Positions 7,833-15,688 of a DNA stretch of 64,000 bases are shown piece after piece (within the stretch, counting starts at the first letter, position 1; every line of letters begins with the position of its first letter). The stretch is taken from positions 1-64,000 of the forward strand of contig CANJLB010000008.1 of the NCBI GenBank assembly GCA_947475065.1. Reading direction: 5' to 3'. Source of the DNA: Opitutia bacterium (GTDB taxonomy: Bacteria; Verrucomicrobiota; Verrucomicrobiia; Opitutales; Opitutaceae). Position numbers and translations under genes: made by a program. A model generated the notes under the pieces. It did no database searches. It had not been told where the DNA came from and saw only the letters and a list, made by a program, of their open reading frames with translations.

Positions 7833-8201
7833 CAAAGGGGTCTGTTTTTCGCTCTTAATGTTTTGGGGCTCAGCGGCGGGGTACAGCCTAGGCCGAACGC
7901 GCGGTGGTCGCCGCCGTGACCGCCGAGAGCCTGGTTATTCGACCGGGTTGGGCCTGCCTCGTCGGCCCCTTAAGGCAGGCTTAAGCCCACGCTGAGCCGG
8001 CGCTGGACTTGGCTGCTTTTTGCACCCATCACTCCCAAACCTTTGCAACTCGCTCCCAATCCAGCCGCAGTTTTACTCAGCAGTGTCCATTAGGGGCTAG
8101 ACTGCCATCATCTCATCTCTCCGTGACCTCGGCCTGCCCTCTCCGTGCCCTGTGTTCCAATCCGACCTTGCCGCCCCGTCCAAACCGCGTCTCCTTGGCC
8201 C
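7833..8201. other. Intergenic region upstream of apaG
   Basis: No gene, RNA or insertion sequence is supported. The 8110-8165 stretch (TCTCATCTCTCCGTGACCTC, then CTCTCCGTGCCCTGTGTTCC) resembles the inverted form of the CACAGAG-type dispersed module. A short GC-rich self-complementary stretch lies near 7900-7940 but has no T-run. Confidence 0.4.
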
Positions 8202-8591
8202 GTGCCCAGCGCTTCCTTTGAACTTCCCGGCCTCACCGCCCGCCTCGACAAGCTGGTCTATCACCACGGTGGCCCGAGCCTGCCGCCCGGCCAGCCGCAC
8301 GCCTTTGTCTATTTCATCACGATCCGCAACGCGGCCGACCGCACGGTCACGCTGCTCGGACGCAAATGGGTCATCGCCCACGCCGACGGCACGAGCCTGG
8401 TGGTCGAAGGCGACAAAATCGTGGGCGAGACGCCACGCCTTGCGCCCGGCGAACAGTTTTCCTACAACAGCTACCATGTGACCGGCTGCGATGCGCGCGT
8501 GCAGGGCAGCTTTCACGGGGTGGACGAGCATGGCGGGCATATCCACGTCGTGCTGCCGCCGTTTGAACTGCTGGTCCCGAAGAAAAGCTGA
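8202..8591 (+). CDS. apaG: ApaG/DUF525 domain protein
   Basis: This 129-aa single-domain protein has the ApaG fold (fibronectin-III-like beta sandwich). The hallmark segments are FVYFITIRNAADRTVTLLGR, KWVIAHADG, VVEGDKIVGETPRLAPGEQF, SYNSYHVTG and GSFHGVDEHG. ApaG proteins are linked to cobalt/magnesium resistance and diadenosine tetraphosphate metabolism in enterobacteria; the biochemical role is not settled. The GTG at 8202 (PSASFELPGLTARLDKLVYH) is chosen because family members have about 8 residues before LPGL. A GTG at 8145 would add a low-complexity leader. rluD follows 70 bp downstream on the same strand. Confidence 0.9.
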   Translation: MPSASFELPGLTARLDKLVYHHGGPSLPPGQPHAFVYFITIRNAADRTVTLLGRKWVIAHADGTSLVVEGDKIVGETPRLAPGEQFSYNSYHVTGCDARVQGSFHGVDEHGGHIHVVLPPFELLVPKKS

Positions 8592-8661
8592 CCCATCCCC
8601 CGCAGCCCGTGTGATTTTGCAGTCGCCACACACGGGCATCAACGGCAGGGAGACGACGCGC

Positions 8662-9690
8662 ATGACCGACACCTACACCGTTCCGCCCGACACCCACCGC
8701 ACGCGGGCGGACAAGCTGCTCGCCGCGGCCATGCCCGAGCACAGCCGCGCGGCCTGGCAGCGCGCCCTCGCCGCCGGCCTGGTCAGTGTCGGAGGCAAGG
8801 CGGTGGACCGCTCGCATCCCCTGGCGGCGGGCGACGAGGTGTGTTTTGAGTTTCCCGCTGTGGCGGCGTCGGAGCTGCGGCCGGCGGACATCGCGCTGGA
8901 GGTCATTTACGAGGACAAACACCTGCTCGCGGTCAACAAGCCCGCCGGCATGGTCGTGCATCCGGGCGCCGGCACGCGCGAGGACACGCTCGTCCATGCG
9001 TTGCTGGCGCATTGCGGGGACAGCCTGAGCGGCATCGGCGGCGTGCAGCGGCCGGGCATCGTCCACCGGCTGGACCGCGAGACCTCGGGGCTGATCGTGG
9101 TGGCAAAGACGGATGCCGCGCACCGGGGGCTGGCCGCGCAGTTTGCGGGCCGGACGCTGCACAAGGAGTATCTGGCGCTGGTGGAAGGCGTGCCGCAGCT
9201 GCTCGGCGGCAGCATCAAAAAGCCCATCGGCCGCAACCCGCGCCAGCGGCACAAGATGGCCGTCGCCGAGGAAGGCCAGCGCGGCCGGGACGCGCACACG
9301 GACTGGCAGCTCGTGGAAAAATTCGGCACCATCGCGGCGCTCGTGCGCTGCACGATCCACACCGGGCGCACGCACCAGATCCGGGTCCACCTGAAGTCCC
9401 TCGGCCACATCCTGCTCGGCGACGTGGTCTATGGCTGGAAACCCGCCGCAAAGCTGCCGGCCCAGCCAAAGCGCGTGATGCTGCATGCGGAGCACCTAGT
9501 TTTCACCCATCCCGTCACGGGCAAAAAGCTCGATCTCCGCGCGCCGCTGCCCAAGGACTTTGCGGCGCAGCTGGCGGGGCTGCGCAAGGTGGAGCGGGCG
9601 GCGCAGAAGGCGGCCACGGCCGCCGCCGCGACGGCCAAAAAACGCAAGATCGCGCTGGCCACATATCACGTGCACGAGCCGAGAAAATAG
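8662..9690 (+). CDS. rluD: RluD-type 23S rRNA pseudouridine synthase
   Basis: This 342-aa protein converts uridines to pseudouridine in 23S rRNA (positions 1911/1915/1917 in E. coli for RluD). An N-terminal S4-type RNA-binding region (about residues 12-75) is followed by the RluA-family catalytic domain: LLAVNKPAGMVVHPGAG, the active-site loop HRLDRETSGL with catalytic Asp138, KEYLALVEG, and TGRTHQIRVHLKSLGHILLG. The C-terminus has an extra Ala/Lys-rich tail of about 40 residues (KAATAAAATAKKRKIALATY). The ATG at 8662 is preceded by GCAGGGAG, a usable Shine-Dalgarno. RluA/RluC subfamily membership cannot be excluded, but the S4 domain and the HPGAG signature favour RluD. Confidence 0.9.
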   Translation: MTDTYTVPPDTHRTRADKLLAAAMPEHSRAAWQRALAAGLVSVGGKAVDRSHPLAAGDEVCFEFPAVAASELRPADIALEVIYEDKHLLAVNKPAGMVVHPGAGTREDTLVHALLAHCGDSLSGIGGVQRPGIVHRLDRETSGLIVVAKTDAAHRGLAAQFAGRTLHKEYLALVEGVPQLLGGSIKKPIGRNPRQRHKMAVAEEGQRGRDAHTDWQLVEKFGTIAALVRCTIHTGRTHQIRVHLKSLGHILLGDVVYGWKPAAKLPAQPKRVMLHAEHLVFTHPVTGKKLDLRAPLPKDFAAQLAGLRKVERAAQKAATAAAATAKKRKIALATYHVHEPRK

Positions 9691-9704
9691 CGCGGCCCCC
9701 GGGC

Positions 9705-10640
9705 CTAGGCCAGCGCCTCGGCGGCGAGGCCCCAGCGGAGGTTGTGCAGCGAGTGGTGGAAACCGGCCAGCTCGCCGTGCTCGGCCAGGGCGAGCATCGT
9801 CACCAGTGCGGCGGGAAACACATCGGCCCGCGCGGCGGGCATGCCGGGGACGGCCTTGCGGGCGTCGAGCGGCAGTGGCGCCAGCTCGTCGAGGAGGAAG
9901 CGGAGCGTGTCGGTCAGGACGTGTGCGGGCGTGTCCTCAAACTTCACACCGTGCTGCGCGCCCGTCAGCGCGCGGACCGTCGTCATGCTGCCGCCGGTGA
10001 AGACGGCCTCGGTGCGGTGCAGCCGGAAGCGGAAGCCGGAGGACTTGAGCGCGTCGCGGACATGGCGGGCGAGCGCGGTGCACTCGGCGGCGACGAGCGG
10101 GGCCGCCGGGTCGCGGAAAAATTTCTCGGTCATCCGCACGCAGCCGAGCGGGAGGCTCACGGCCTGCCCGAGAATGCGGTCGCGGAAGGAGAGGCATTCA
10201 AGGCTGCCGCCGCCGAGGTCGAAGACATAAAAATTGCCCAGGGTGGCGAGCGCCGGGTCGCAGATGAGGCCGCGGCCGATGAGCGCCGCCTCCTCCTCGC
10301 CGGAGAGGAGGCGGACGGTGTGGCCGGTGGTGGCGCGGATGCGCCGGCAAAAATCCGCGCCGTTGGCCGCGTCGCGCACGGCGCTGGTGGCGACAAGGAC
10401 GGTGTGCGCGGGCGCGAAGCCGGCGGTTTCGGTCAGCAGGGTGTGTATGGCAGCGAGGCCGCGCGCCATGCCCTCCTCGCCGAGGCGAGGCTCGCTCTGG
10501 CCGAGGCCGTCGCTGATGCGGGCGTCGAGCGTGCGCGCGTGCTGCGCCTCCAGCGTGCCATCGGCCCGGCGGGCGGCGACGAGCGACTTGATGGAGTTGC
10601 TGCCGATGTCGATGACGGCGACGGAAGTTGCCTGAACCAC
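9705..10640 (-). CDS. Ppx/GppA-family exopolyphosphatase / pppGpp phosphatase
   Basis: This 311-aa ASKHA-fold phosphatase would release phosphate from polyphosphate or pppGpp. It shows the N-terminal phosphate-1 motif VAVIDIGSNSIKSLVA, VATSAVRDAANGADF, the LLSGEEEAALIGRG signature with catalytic Glu, and the phosphate-2 loop VFDLGGGSLE. It has only the core ~300-residue catalytic unit and lacks the C-terminal HD-like domain of long Ppx/GppA enzymes. The start GTG at 10640 lies inside a CACAGAG-type repeat (GAACCACAGAGACACAG, 10634-10650), so transcription signals must lie in or beyond repeat DNA. Polyphosphate metabolism also appears at 20.5 kb (VTC-like polymerase), but the two loci are not linked. 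Confidence 0.88.
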   Translation of the reverse strand: MVQATSVAVIDIGSNSIKSLVAARRADGTLEAQHARTLDARISDGLGQSEPRLGEEGMARGLAAIHTLLTETAGFAPAHTVLVATSAVRDAANGADFCRRIRATTGHTVRLLSGEEEAALIGRGLICDPALATLGNFYVFDLGGGSLECLSFRDRILGQAVSLPLGCVRMTEKFFRDPAAPLVAAECTALARHVRDALKSSGFRFRLHRTEAVFTGGSMTTVRALTGAQHGVKFEDTPAHVLTDTLRFLLDELAPLPLDARKAVPGMPAARADVFPAALVTMLALAEHGELAGFHHSLHNLRWGLAAEALA

Positions 10641-10708
10641 AGAGACACAGCGAGCACGGAGAACGCCGCAGTTTCAAGCCTTCCTCCGCCGGTGCCGAAC
10701 CCTGGGGG

Positions 10709-11419
10709 TTACAAAACAAAGTCCGCCGGCGCGATGAGGACGGTGAACTCGCCCTTGCGGCTGCCGGCGGCGAGGCGGGCCTGCACGTCGGCGGCGGTGC
10801 CGACGAGGAAGGTTTCGTGGAGCTTGGTCACCTCGCGGGCGAGGCAGACGACGCGCGCAGGGCCGAGCTGGCTGACGATCTCGGCGGCGAATTTTTCGAT
10901 GCGATGGCAGCTTTCGTAGAGGGCAAGCGTGAAACCGAAGTCGCGGTGCTTTTCCAAAAAGGTGAGGCGGGCGGCAGATTTGGGGGGGAGGAAGCCGACG
11001 AAGAGAAAGCCGTTGGTGGGCAGGCCGCTCGCGCTGAGGACGGCGGTGAGCGCGCTCGGACCCGGCACCGGGACGACGGGGAGGCCCTGGCGGCGGCAGG
11101 CGCGGACGAGACGGAAGCCCGGGTCGCTGAGGGTCGGGGTGCCGGCGTCGCTCACCAGCGCAACGGACTGGCCGGCGGCGAGCGCGGCGGCGATGCGGCC
11201 GGCGGCGGCGGTTTCGTTGTGGTCGTGATAGGCCACCAGGGGCTTGTGCAGGCCGAGGTGCGTCAGCAGCGCGCCGGTGGTGCGGGTGTCCTCGCAGGCG
11301 ACGAGATCAACCCCGCCGAGGATGGCGCGCGCGCGTTCGGTGAGGTCGGCGAGGTTGCCGATGGGCGTGGCGACGACATGAAGCGTGCCGGGTGCCGGGG
11401 TGAGGGAGGCGTTGGCCAT
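10709..11419 (-). CDS. rsmI: 16S rRNA (cytidine1402-2'-O)-methyltransferase RsmI
   Basis: This 236-aa SAM-dependent methyltransferase of the tetrapyrrole-methylase fold methylates the 2'-O of C1402 in 16S rRNA. The motifs HVVATPIGNLADLTERARAI, VACEDTRTTGALL, YHDHNE, ALVSDAGTPTLSDPGF, PVPGPSALTAVLSASGLP, FLFVGFLPPK and LYESCHRIE are all present and in order. The ATG at 11419 is chosen; an in-frame GTG at 11458 would add 13 residues next to the terminator stem. Downstream the gene is followed by the Ppx/GppA gene with a repeat-containing 68-bp gap. Confidence 0.95.
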   Translation of the reverse strand: MANASLTPAPGTLHVVATPIGNLADLTERARAILGGVDLVACEDTRTTGALLTHLGLHKPLVAYHDHNETAAAGRIAAALAAGQSVALVSDAGTPTLSDPGFRLVRACRRQGLPVVPVPGPSALTAVLSASGLPTNGFLFVGFLPPKSAARLTFLEKHRDFGFTLALYESCHRIEKFAAEIVSQLGPARVVCLAREVTKLHETFLVGTAADVQARLAAGSRKGEFTVLIAPADFVL

Positions 11420-11460
11420 CGCGAAGGATTCAGCGAGGACGGGCCGGGGCGTGGCCACAA

Positions 11461-11488
11461 AAAAATCCGGCGCGCGGGCCGGATTTTT
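11461..11488 (-). terminator. Rho-independent terminator, symmetric
   Basis: AAAAATCCGGC (11461-11471) pairs perfectly with GCCGGATTTTT (11478-11488) around a 6-base loop, giving A- and T-runs on both sides so it can work in both directions. It lies 34 bp past the stop of the lipoprotein gene and upstream of rsmI, separating their transcripts. Confidence 0.8.
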
Positions 11489-11521
11489 GAAAACAAAAAG
11501 GTGGCTGTGGGGGCCGGCGGT

Positions 11522-11722
11522 TCAGCGCAGGCCGTTGCCGCCGGTCGGCGAATTGGTGTTGCCCGTGAAGCCGCCCATGCCGGGGATGCCGCCCTCCCAA
11601 TTGGCGGGACGCGCCTGCGGAATGGTGTTGCCCACGCTGTTGCTGGCCGTGGCACAGCCGGAGAGGAACGAACCGAGCGCGAGTGCGGCGAGAAAGAGGG
11701 CCGGACGGAGGGTGGATTGCAT
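11522..11722 (-). CDS. Small lipoprotein, unknown function
   Basis: This 66-aa product has a signal peptide and lipobox (ALFLAALALGSFLSGC, Cys near residue 23), followed by a short Asn/Gly/Pro-rich mature part (VGNTIPQARPANWEGGIPG and TGNTNSPTGGNGLR). It would be a lipid-anchored envelope peptide of about 45 residues. The start at 11722 is chosen because it gives a proper n-region before the hydrophobic core. The symmetric terminator follows. No family is recognised. Confidence 0.65.
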   Translation of the reverse strand: MQSTLRPALFLAALALGSFLSGCATASNSVGNTIPQARPANWEGGIPGMGGFTGNTNSPTGGNGLR

Positions 11723-12042
11723 GGCGGGAACGTGAGGCGGAGATCGGTGCGAGGCAAGGGCGAAACGTGGGGAATCGCCTTGTCCCGGTTCACCGGAGGG
11801 ATCGAATCCATGGGCAACGGCACGACGATGAACCTTGCGGGCAGGCTTATTCTCCCCGGCATGCCAGACCTTTGGTTTGATGCCCGTGGGCCGGAAGCGG
11901 GGAGGAAAATCCGGCCCCATCATTTGGGCGATGCTGTAAACCCGCCCGCTAGACCGCAGCGGGCGAACCAGCCCTGGTCTCCTAAAAGCTGATTAAGCCA
12001 ATAAGCTTGGATTCTGAGAGCAGTTTCCACCATTGCTCCACC
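11723..12042. other. Divergent intergenic region, lipoprotein gene and dinB
   Basis: A perfect 8-bp hairpin, CGCCCGCT (11943-11950) with AGCGGGCG (11958-11965), is the only structured element seen. It has no T-run, so it is not a standard terminator. I see no convincing LexA/SOS box upstream of dinB. Confidence 0.4.
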
Positions 12043-13287
12043 GTGACTCCACGATTGCCCGCCATCGTCCATCTCGACGCCGACGCGTTTTTCGTGGCGG
12101 TGGAGCAGGCGCGCGATCCGTCGCTGCGTGGGAAAAAGGTCGCCGTGGGCGGACGCGAACGCGGCATCATCGCGTCGGCCAGCTACGAGGCGCGGGCGTG
12201 CGGGGTTTTTACTCCGATGCCGACGGCGCGGGCGCTGAAGGTGTGTCCGGATTTGATTTTGGTTTCGCCCGGGGGTGGCGGCTACAGCGGGGTGTCCCGG
12301 CGGATGTTTGACCTCTGTGAGACGCTTACGCCAGTGGTGCAGCGCAACTCGATTGACGAGGGCTACCTCGATCTCGCGCCATGCGGGCACCGGACGGCGG
12401 CCGAGGTGGAGGCGGCGGTTCGCGGCCTGCAGCGAAAAATCTGGGACGAGCTGCAAATCCCCGTGTCGTTCGGTCTCGCGACCAACCGGCTCGTGGCGCA
12501 GATTGCCTCGAAGCTGCGGAAGCCGCGTGGCTTCGTGGTCGTGCCACCGGGCGCGGAGGGGGAGTTTCTCGCCCCGCTGGGTGTGGGCAAGCTGCCGGGC
12601 ATCGGCGGCAAGACCGAGGCTGCGCTGGCGGAACGGCATGGCATCCGGCTCGTGCGCGATGTGCTGGCGCGCGGCGAAGCCGAGCTGGAAAGCATCTTCG
12701 GGCGCGGGTGGCGTGAAGTGGCCGCGATGGCGCGCGGCGAGGACGACCGGCCGGTGCAGACGGAGCACGAGGACGCGAAGAGCTATTCGCAGCAGGAGAC
12801 GTTTGCGGCGGACATCGGCGACTTCGCCGCGATCGAGCGGGTGGCGAAGGGGATGGTGGACGAACTGCTGCCGGCCATCCGCGCCGACGGCAAACGCGCC
12901 CGCACGCTGACGGTGAAGGTGCGCTATCCGGACTTTGCACAGGAGACGCACGGCCGGAGCCTGGCGACCGCGAGTGACCTGGAGGCGGACTTTTATCCGC
13001 TGGTCGGGCCGCTGTTGCGCGCGGCGTGGCGGCGGCGCTCACCGCTGCGGCTGGTGGCGGTGCGCTTTTCGGGCATCGAGGATGCGTCGGCCCAACTGGA
13101 GATGTTTGCCGCCACCGACGAAAAAAGACGGCGGCTGGCGGGGGTGCTGGACCGACTGAACAAAAAACCCGGCACGGCGGCGGTGCGGCGCGGACACCAG
13201 CTGGTCCCAGGCCAGGGACCGCACAGCGGCGCACATGGCAGGCCACAGCCATCAAAGCTGACGCAAGACAGAGCAAGGCGGCCGTGA
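12043..13287 (+). CDS. dinB: Y-family DNA polymerase IV (DinB)
   Basis: This 414-aa translesion DNA polymerase has catalytic acidic residues in HLDADAFFVAVEQ (Asp12) and NSIDEGYLDL (Asp105, Glu106). Also present are GKKVAVGGRERGIIASASYE, ARACGVFTPMPTARALKVCP, a PVSFGLATNRLVAQIASKLR palm segment, the HhH thumb LPGIGGKTEAALAERHGI, and a little-finger domain (about residues 240-360). A Gln/Pro/Arg-rich C-terminal tail of about 45 residues lacks a canonical beta-clamp QLxLF motif; QLEMF near residue 352 may serve instead. The start is ambiguous: GTG 12043 (TPRLPAIVHLDAD) fits the family better than a TTG at 12007. Confidence 0.93.
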   Translation: MTPRLPAIVHLDADAFFVAVEQARDPSLRGKKVAVGGRERGIIASASYEARACGVFTPMPTARALKVCPDLILVSPGGGGYSGVSRRMFDLCETLTPVVQRNSIDEGYLDLAPCGHRTAAEVEAAVRGLQRKIWDELQIPVSFGLATNRLVAQIASKLRKPRGFVVVPPGAEGEFLAPLGVGKLPGIGGKTEAALAERHGIRLVRDVLARGEAELESIFGRGWREVAAMARGEDDRPVQTEHEDAKSYSQQETFAADIGDFAAIERVAKGMVDELLPAIRADGKRARTLTVKVRYPDFAQETHGRSLATASDLEADFYPLVGPLLRAAWRRRSPLRLVAVRFSGIEDASAQLEMFAATDEKRRRLAGVLDRLNKKPGTAAVRRGHQLVPGQGPHSGAHGRPQPSKLTQDRARRP

Positions 13288-13392
13288 AAACGGGTTTTAT
13301 GACCGCAGGCCCGATCGCTGATCCGGCCCGGGATCATCAAGCCAGGCTTGAATCAGGGCCCAGGGTGGTGAATGAGTGGTTCAGGCCAGACC

Positions 13393-13968
13393 ATGCCAAT
13401 CTACGAATACTACTGTGCGGCCAACCACCGTATCTACCAATTTTACGCGAAGACACTCGCGCAGGGTCGCACCGTGCCGCGCTGCCCGGAACACCCGCAG
13501 TGGAAAATGGAAAAGATTCTGTCGCGGTTTGCCGTTGCGTCGGCGGGGAAGGATAGGGAGGGCGGGGGGCAGGAGCCGGGAGCCGGGAGTCCGGGGGCGG
13601 GTGACGGCGTGGGCGATCCGGCGGAGGACGCGCGGATGGAGGCGGCGATGGGTGCGATGGAGCGTGAGTTTTCCAGCGTGGACGAAAACGACCCGCGCGC
13701 CATGGGCCGCATGATGCGCCGCATGAGCGAGCTCACGGGGGAAAAAATCGACGGTGAGATGGAGGAAGTTGTGCGCAAGCTCGAGGAGGGCGCCGATCCT
13801 GAATCGTTGGAGGAGCAGTTCGGCGGCGAGGAGGGAGGGGCGGACGATCCCTCTGGCGACGGACCGGGCGGCGGCGCAGGACCGAAAAATTCCCAGGAGC
13901 CGCGAGCGCGGCCCAAGGTGCGGCGCGCTCCGCCCACGCGGGATCCAAAGCTTTACGACTATGAGTGA
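13393..13968 (+). CDS. FmdB-type zinc-ribbon protein with acidic tail
   Basis: This 191-aa protein begins MPIYEYYCAANHRIYQFYAK, the FmdB/CxxC-regulatory-protein start. In place of the usual two CxxC pairs it keeps single cysteines (YYC...RCPEHP), so the zinc site may be degenerate. The body is Gly/Asp/Glu-rich, with a helical middle (AAMGAMEREFSSVDENDPRA then GRMMRRMSELTGEKID) resembling the long FmdB-like proteins of Verrucomicrobia/Planctomycetes. It ends in a basic ...APPTRDPKLYDYE motif. The ATG at 13393 is preferred over 13372 because the family starts MPxYEY. A shorter paralogue lies at 19120. The role is unknown; FmdB was first described near an amidase operon. Confidence 0.7.
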   Translation: MPIYEYYCAANHRIYQFYAKTLAQGRTVPRCPEHPQWKMEKILSRFAVASAGKDREGGGQEPGAGSPGAGDGVGDPAEDARMEAAMGAMEREFSSVDENDPRAMGRMMRRMSELTGEKIDGEMEEVVRKLEEGADPESLEEQFGGEEGGADDPSGDGPGGGAGPKNSQEPRARPKVRRAPPTRDPKLYDYE

Positions 13969-13989
13969 AGCGAGCGCCGGTCGCGCCGC

Positions 13990-14655
13990 TCAGCGCTGGA
14001 ACTGGAAGGCGGCGGTCTGCGCGGTCGGCGGCTGCGTGCCAGTGCTGCGGGAAATAGCCATGATCTGCTGAACCGTCAGCCGTGGTTGCACGACAAAATC
14101 CTCCACCATGACGGGCTGCAGGGGGGGCAAATCCATTTGCGGGGTAAATTCCGGGAGGTCTACGCGCGCCAAGCCGACGGATGCGACCGGAACGGTGGTG
14201 GCGAGCGAGGAAGCCTGATAGGCTGCGCCGGCGGCGGGGGCCGCCGAGGCCGGAGTTGCGGTGCTGGCGACTGTTGATCCGGTCGGGCCTGGCTGACCGT
14301 GAGCGGACGAAGGCTCGGGAGACAGCCGGGTGAACACGAGGGCTAAGCATGCGGCCATGGCGGCGAAGCCCGCGAACGCGGTGACGAGCGGACGGCGGAC
14401 GGCAGGGCGCGCGGTCGCGGCGGCCGTGCGTTCGGCGTCGAGCCGGGCCTTTTCCAAGGCGAAGGAGGCGGGGGCCAGCGACCGCTCGCGTTCGATGAGG
14501 TGGGCGCAGGCGTGGTGCATCCGGCAGTAGGCCGCATACTCGCGGCGCCGGGCCGGCGTGCGGTTGAGCTCCGCCTCGAATTCCGCCGCCTGTGCGGGCG
14601 TGGTCTCGTGGTCGAGGTGAAGGTTGAGCAGTTCGTTGAAGCGTTGGTCGTTCAT
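13990..14655 (-). CDS. Putative anti-sigma factor, membrane-anchored
   Basis: This 221-aa protein begins MNDQRFNELLNLHLDHETTP, resembling the N-terminal anti-sigma region of short FecR/RsgI-like regulators. A cytoplasmic helical part (about residues 1-85) lacks the HxxxCxxC zinc motif of zf-HC2 anti-sigmas; it has HHACAH at residues 47-52 only. One transmembrane helix (LVTAFAGFAAMAACLALVFT, about 90-110) is followed by an Ala/Pro/Ser-rich periplasmic part. Its start overlaps the stop of the ECF sigma gene (ATGA at 14652-14655), so the two are co-translated, the usual layout of a sigma/anti-sigma pair. Assignment is based on context plus topology. Confidence 0.7.
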   Translation of the reverse strand: MNDQRFNELLNLHLDHETTPAQAAEFEAELNRTPARRREYAAYCRMHHACAHLIERERSLAPASFALEKARLDAERTAAATARPAVRRPLVTAFAGFAAMAACLALVFTRLSPEPSSAHGQPGPTGSTVASTATPASAAPAAGAAYQASSLATTVPVASVGLARVDLPEFTPQMDLPPLQPVMVEDFVVQPRLTVQQIMAISRSTGTQPPTAQTAAFQFQR

Positions 14656-15254
14656 TTGAAATCGGCGCCCAATTTTTCCCGTAGGCTGTCGCGGGCGCGG
14701 GCGATGCGGCTTTTGACGGTGCCGACTGTCAGGTGGAGGATGTCGGCGATCTCCTCGTAGGAAAGATTTTTGACGTTGCGGAGGATGAGGATCTCCCGGT
14801 GTTTCTGGCTCAGCTTCTCCATGCCCGTCGCAACGCGGTCCACGAACTCCTGCGTCAGGGCGAGGTCGTCGGGCGAGTCGGTCTCGGCCGGGATGACTTC
14901 GGCGAGGGTGAGGGTGGTGTCGTGGCCGACGGGTGCATCGAAGGAGACGGACTTGTCGCGCTTACGGCGCCACCAATACCAGTAGCGGTTGCGGGCGAGA
15001 TTCGTGGCGATTTGGTAAAGCCACGTCGAAAAGGCGGAATCGCCGCGGAAATTGCCCAGCCCGCGGTGCGCGCGGATGAAGGCGTCCTGCGTGACTTCCT
15101 CGGCGTCCTGCGGGTTGCGGAGGAGCTGGTGAACCATCGCGTAGATGCGGCCCCAGTGTCGGCGCACCATCTCGTCAAACGCAGCCGCGTCCCCGTTCTT
15201 GAAACGGGTGACGAGCAGCTGGTCGAGGGTGGCTTCGTGGAGTTTGGCCGTCAT
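14652..15254 (-). CDS. ECF-type RNA polymerase sigma factor
   Basis: This 200-aa protein has sigma-70 region 2 (AFDEMVRRHWGRIYAMVHQL, then DAEEVTQDAFIRAHRGLGNF and STWLYQIATNLARNRYW, about residues 25-95). Region 4 is at about residues 140-195: KLSQKHREILILRNVKNLSY, EEIADILHLTVGTVKSRIAR. There is no region 3, as expected for ECF factors. It is co-transcribed with the overlapping membrane-anchored anti-sigma gene. The start ATG 15254 (MTAKLHEATLDQLL) gives the normal length; the longer upstream frame runs into the tRNA gene. Regulon unknown. Confidence 0.92.
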   Translation of the reverse strand: MTAKLHEATLDQLLVTRFKNGDAAAFDEMVRRHWGRIYAMVHQLLRNPQDAEEVTQDAFIRAHRGLGNFRGDSAFSTWLYQIATNLARNRYWYWWRRKRDKSVSFDAPVGHDTTLTLAEVIPAETDSPDDLALTQEFVDRVATGMEKLSQKHREILILRNVKNLSYEEIADILHLTVGTVKSRIARARDSLREKLGADFK

Positions 15255-15484
15255 GACATCCTCCGCCTTTGGATTCGCGGTTGGGGGAATTGTTCCCGGA
15301 TTTCTCCCGCCGCCCGCCGGATGGGAGGGGGTGGAGGCGGGTGGCTGACGAAAGGCGGACATGGGTGGTGCGGCGAAAATGAGGCGCCGGCGGCGTGGCG
15401 GAACGGCCGGACGCAGGGCGCACCCGGCAGAAAACTCTTGCCAACGGCGAGGGCAAACCCAATCCAGTCCCCTCCCCGGCTCGG

Positions 15485-15559
15485 GGGTCGGTAGCTCAAT
15501 GGTAGAGCAGCGTCCTTTTAAGTCGTTGGTTCCGGGTTCGAATCCCGGTCGACCCACCA
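15485..15559 (+). tRNA. tRNA-Lys(TTT)
   Basis: This is a 75-base cloverleaf with an encoded CCA. The acceptor GGGTCGG pairs with TCGACCC (one G-T), the D-arm is GCTC-AATGGTA-GAGC, the anticodon loop is CTTTTAA with anticodon TTT, and the T-arm is CCGGG-TTCGAAT-CCCGG. The anticodon stem GCGTC/GTCGT contains one T-T mismatch and one G-T pair, which is unusual. The gene lies 230 bp upstream of, and divergent from, the ECF sigma gene. Confidence 0.95.
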
Positions 15560-15656
15560 GCCTTCGCCCTGCGGGCGAGGGCCCGGCCTGCCAGGCTTCG
15601 GCCTGGGACGGCTGCCATGGGAGCGCGGGTTCGTGGCGGAGGTCGCCGGATTGGAC

Positions 15657-15688
15657 AATATGGCCGTGCCGCGCGGCACGGCCATATT
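15657..15688 (-). terminator. Perfect 14-bp stem-loop terminator
   Basis: AATATGGCCGTGCC (15657-15670) and GGCACGGCCATATT (15675-15688) form a perfect stem with a GCGC loop. The stop codon of the signal-peptidase-like lipoprotein gene (15687-15689) lies at the stem base. It terminates that minus-strand gene and may also stop read-through from the tRNA. Confidence 0.7.

Noticed and set aside
9012-10919. A 635-codon plus-strand ORF over rluD, the Ppx gene and rsmI
   Set aside because: It spans three well-supported genes in other frames and its translation is Ala/Arg/Gly-rich shadow sequence.
11966-12042. A possible LexA box upstream of dinB
   Set aside because: The AAGCTGATTAAGCCAATAAG stretch has no clear LexA-type dyad matching a known consensus for this phylum, so no SOS operator is claimed.
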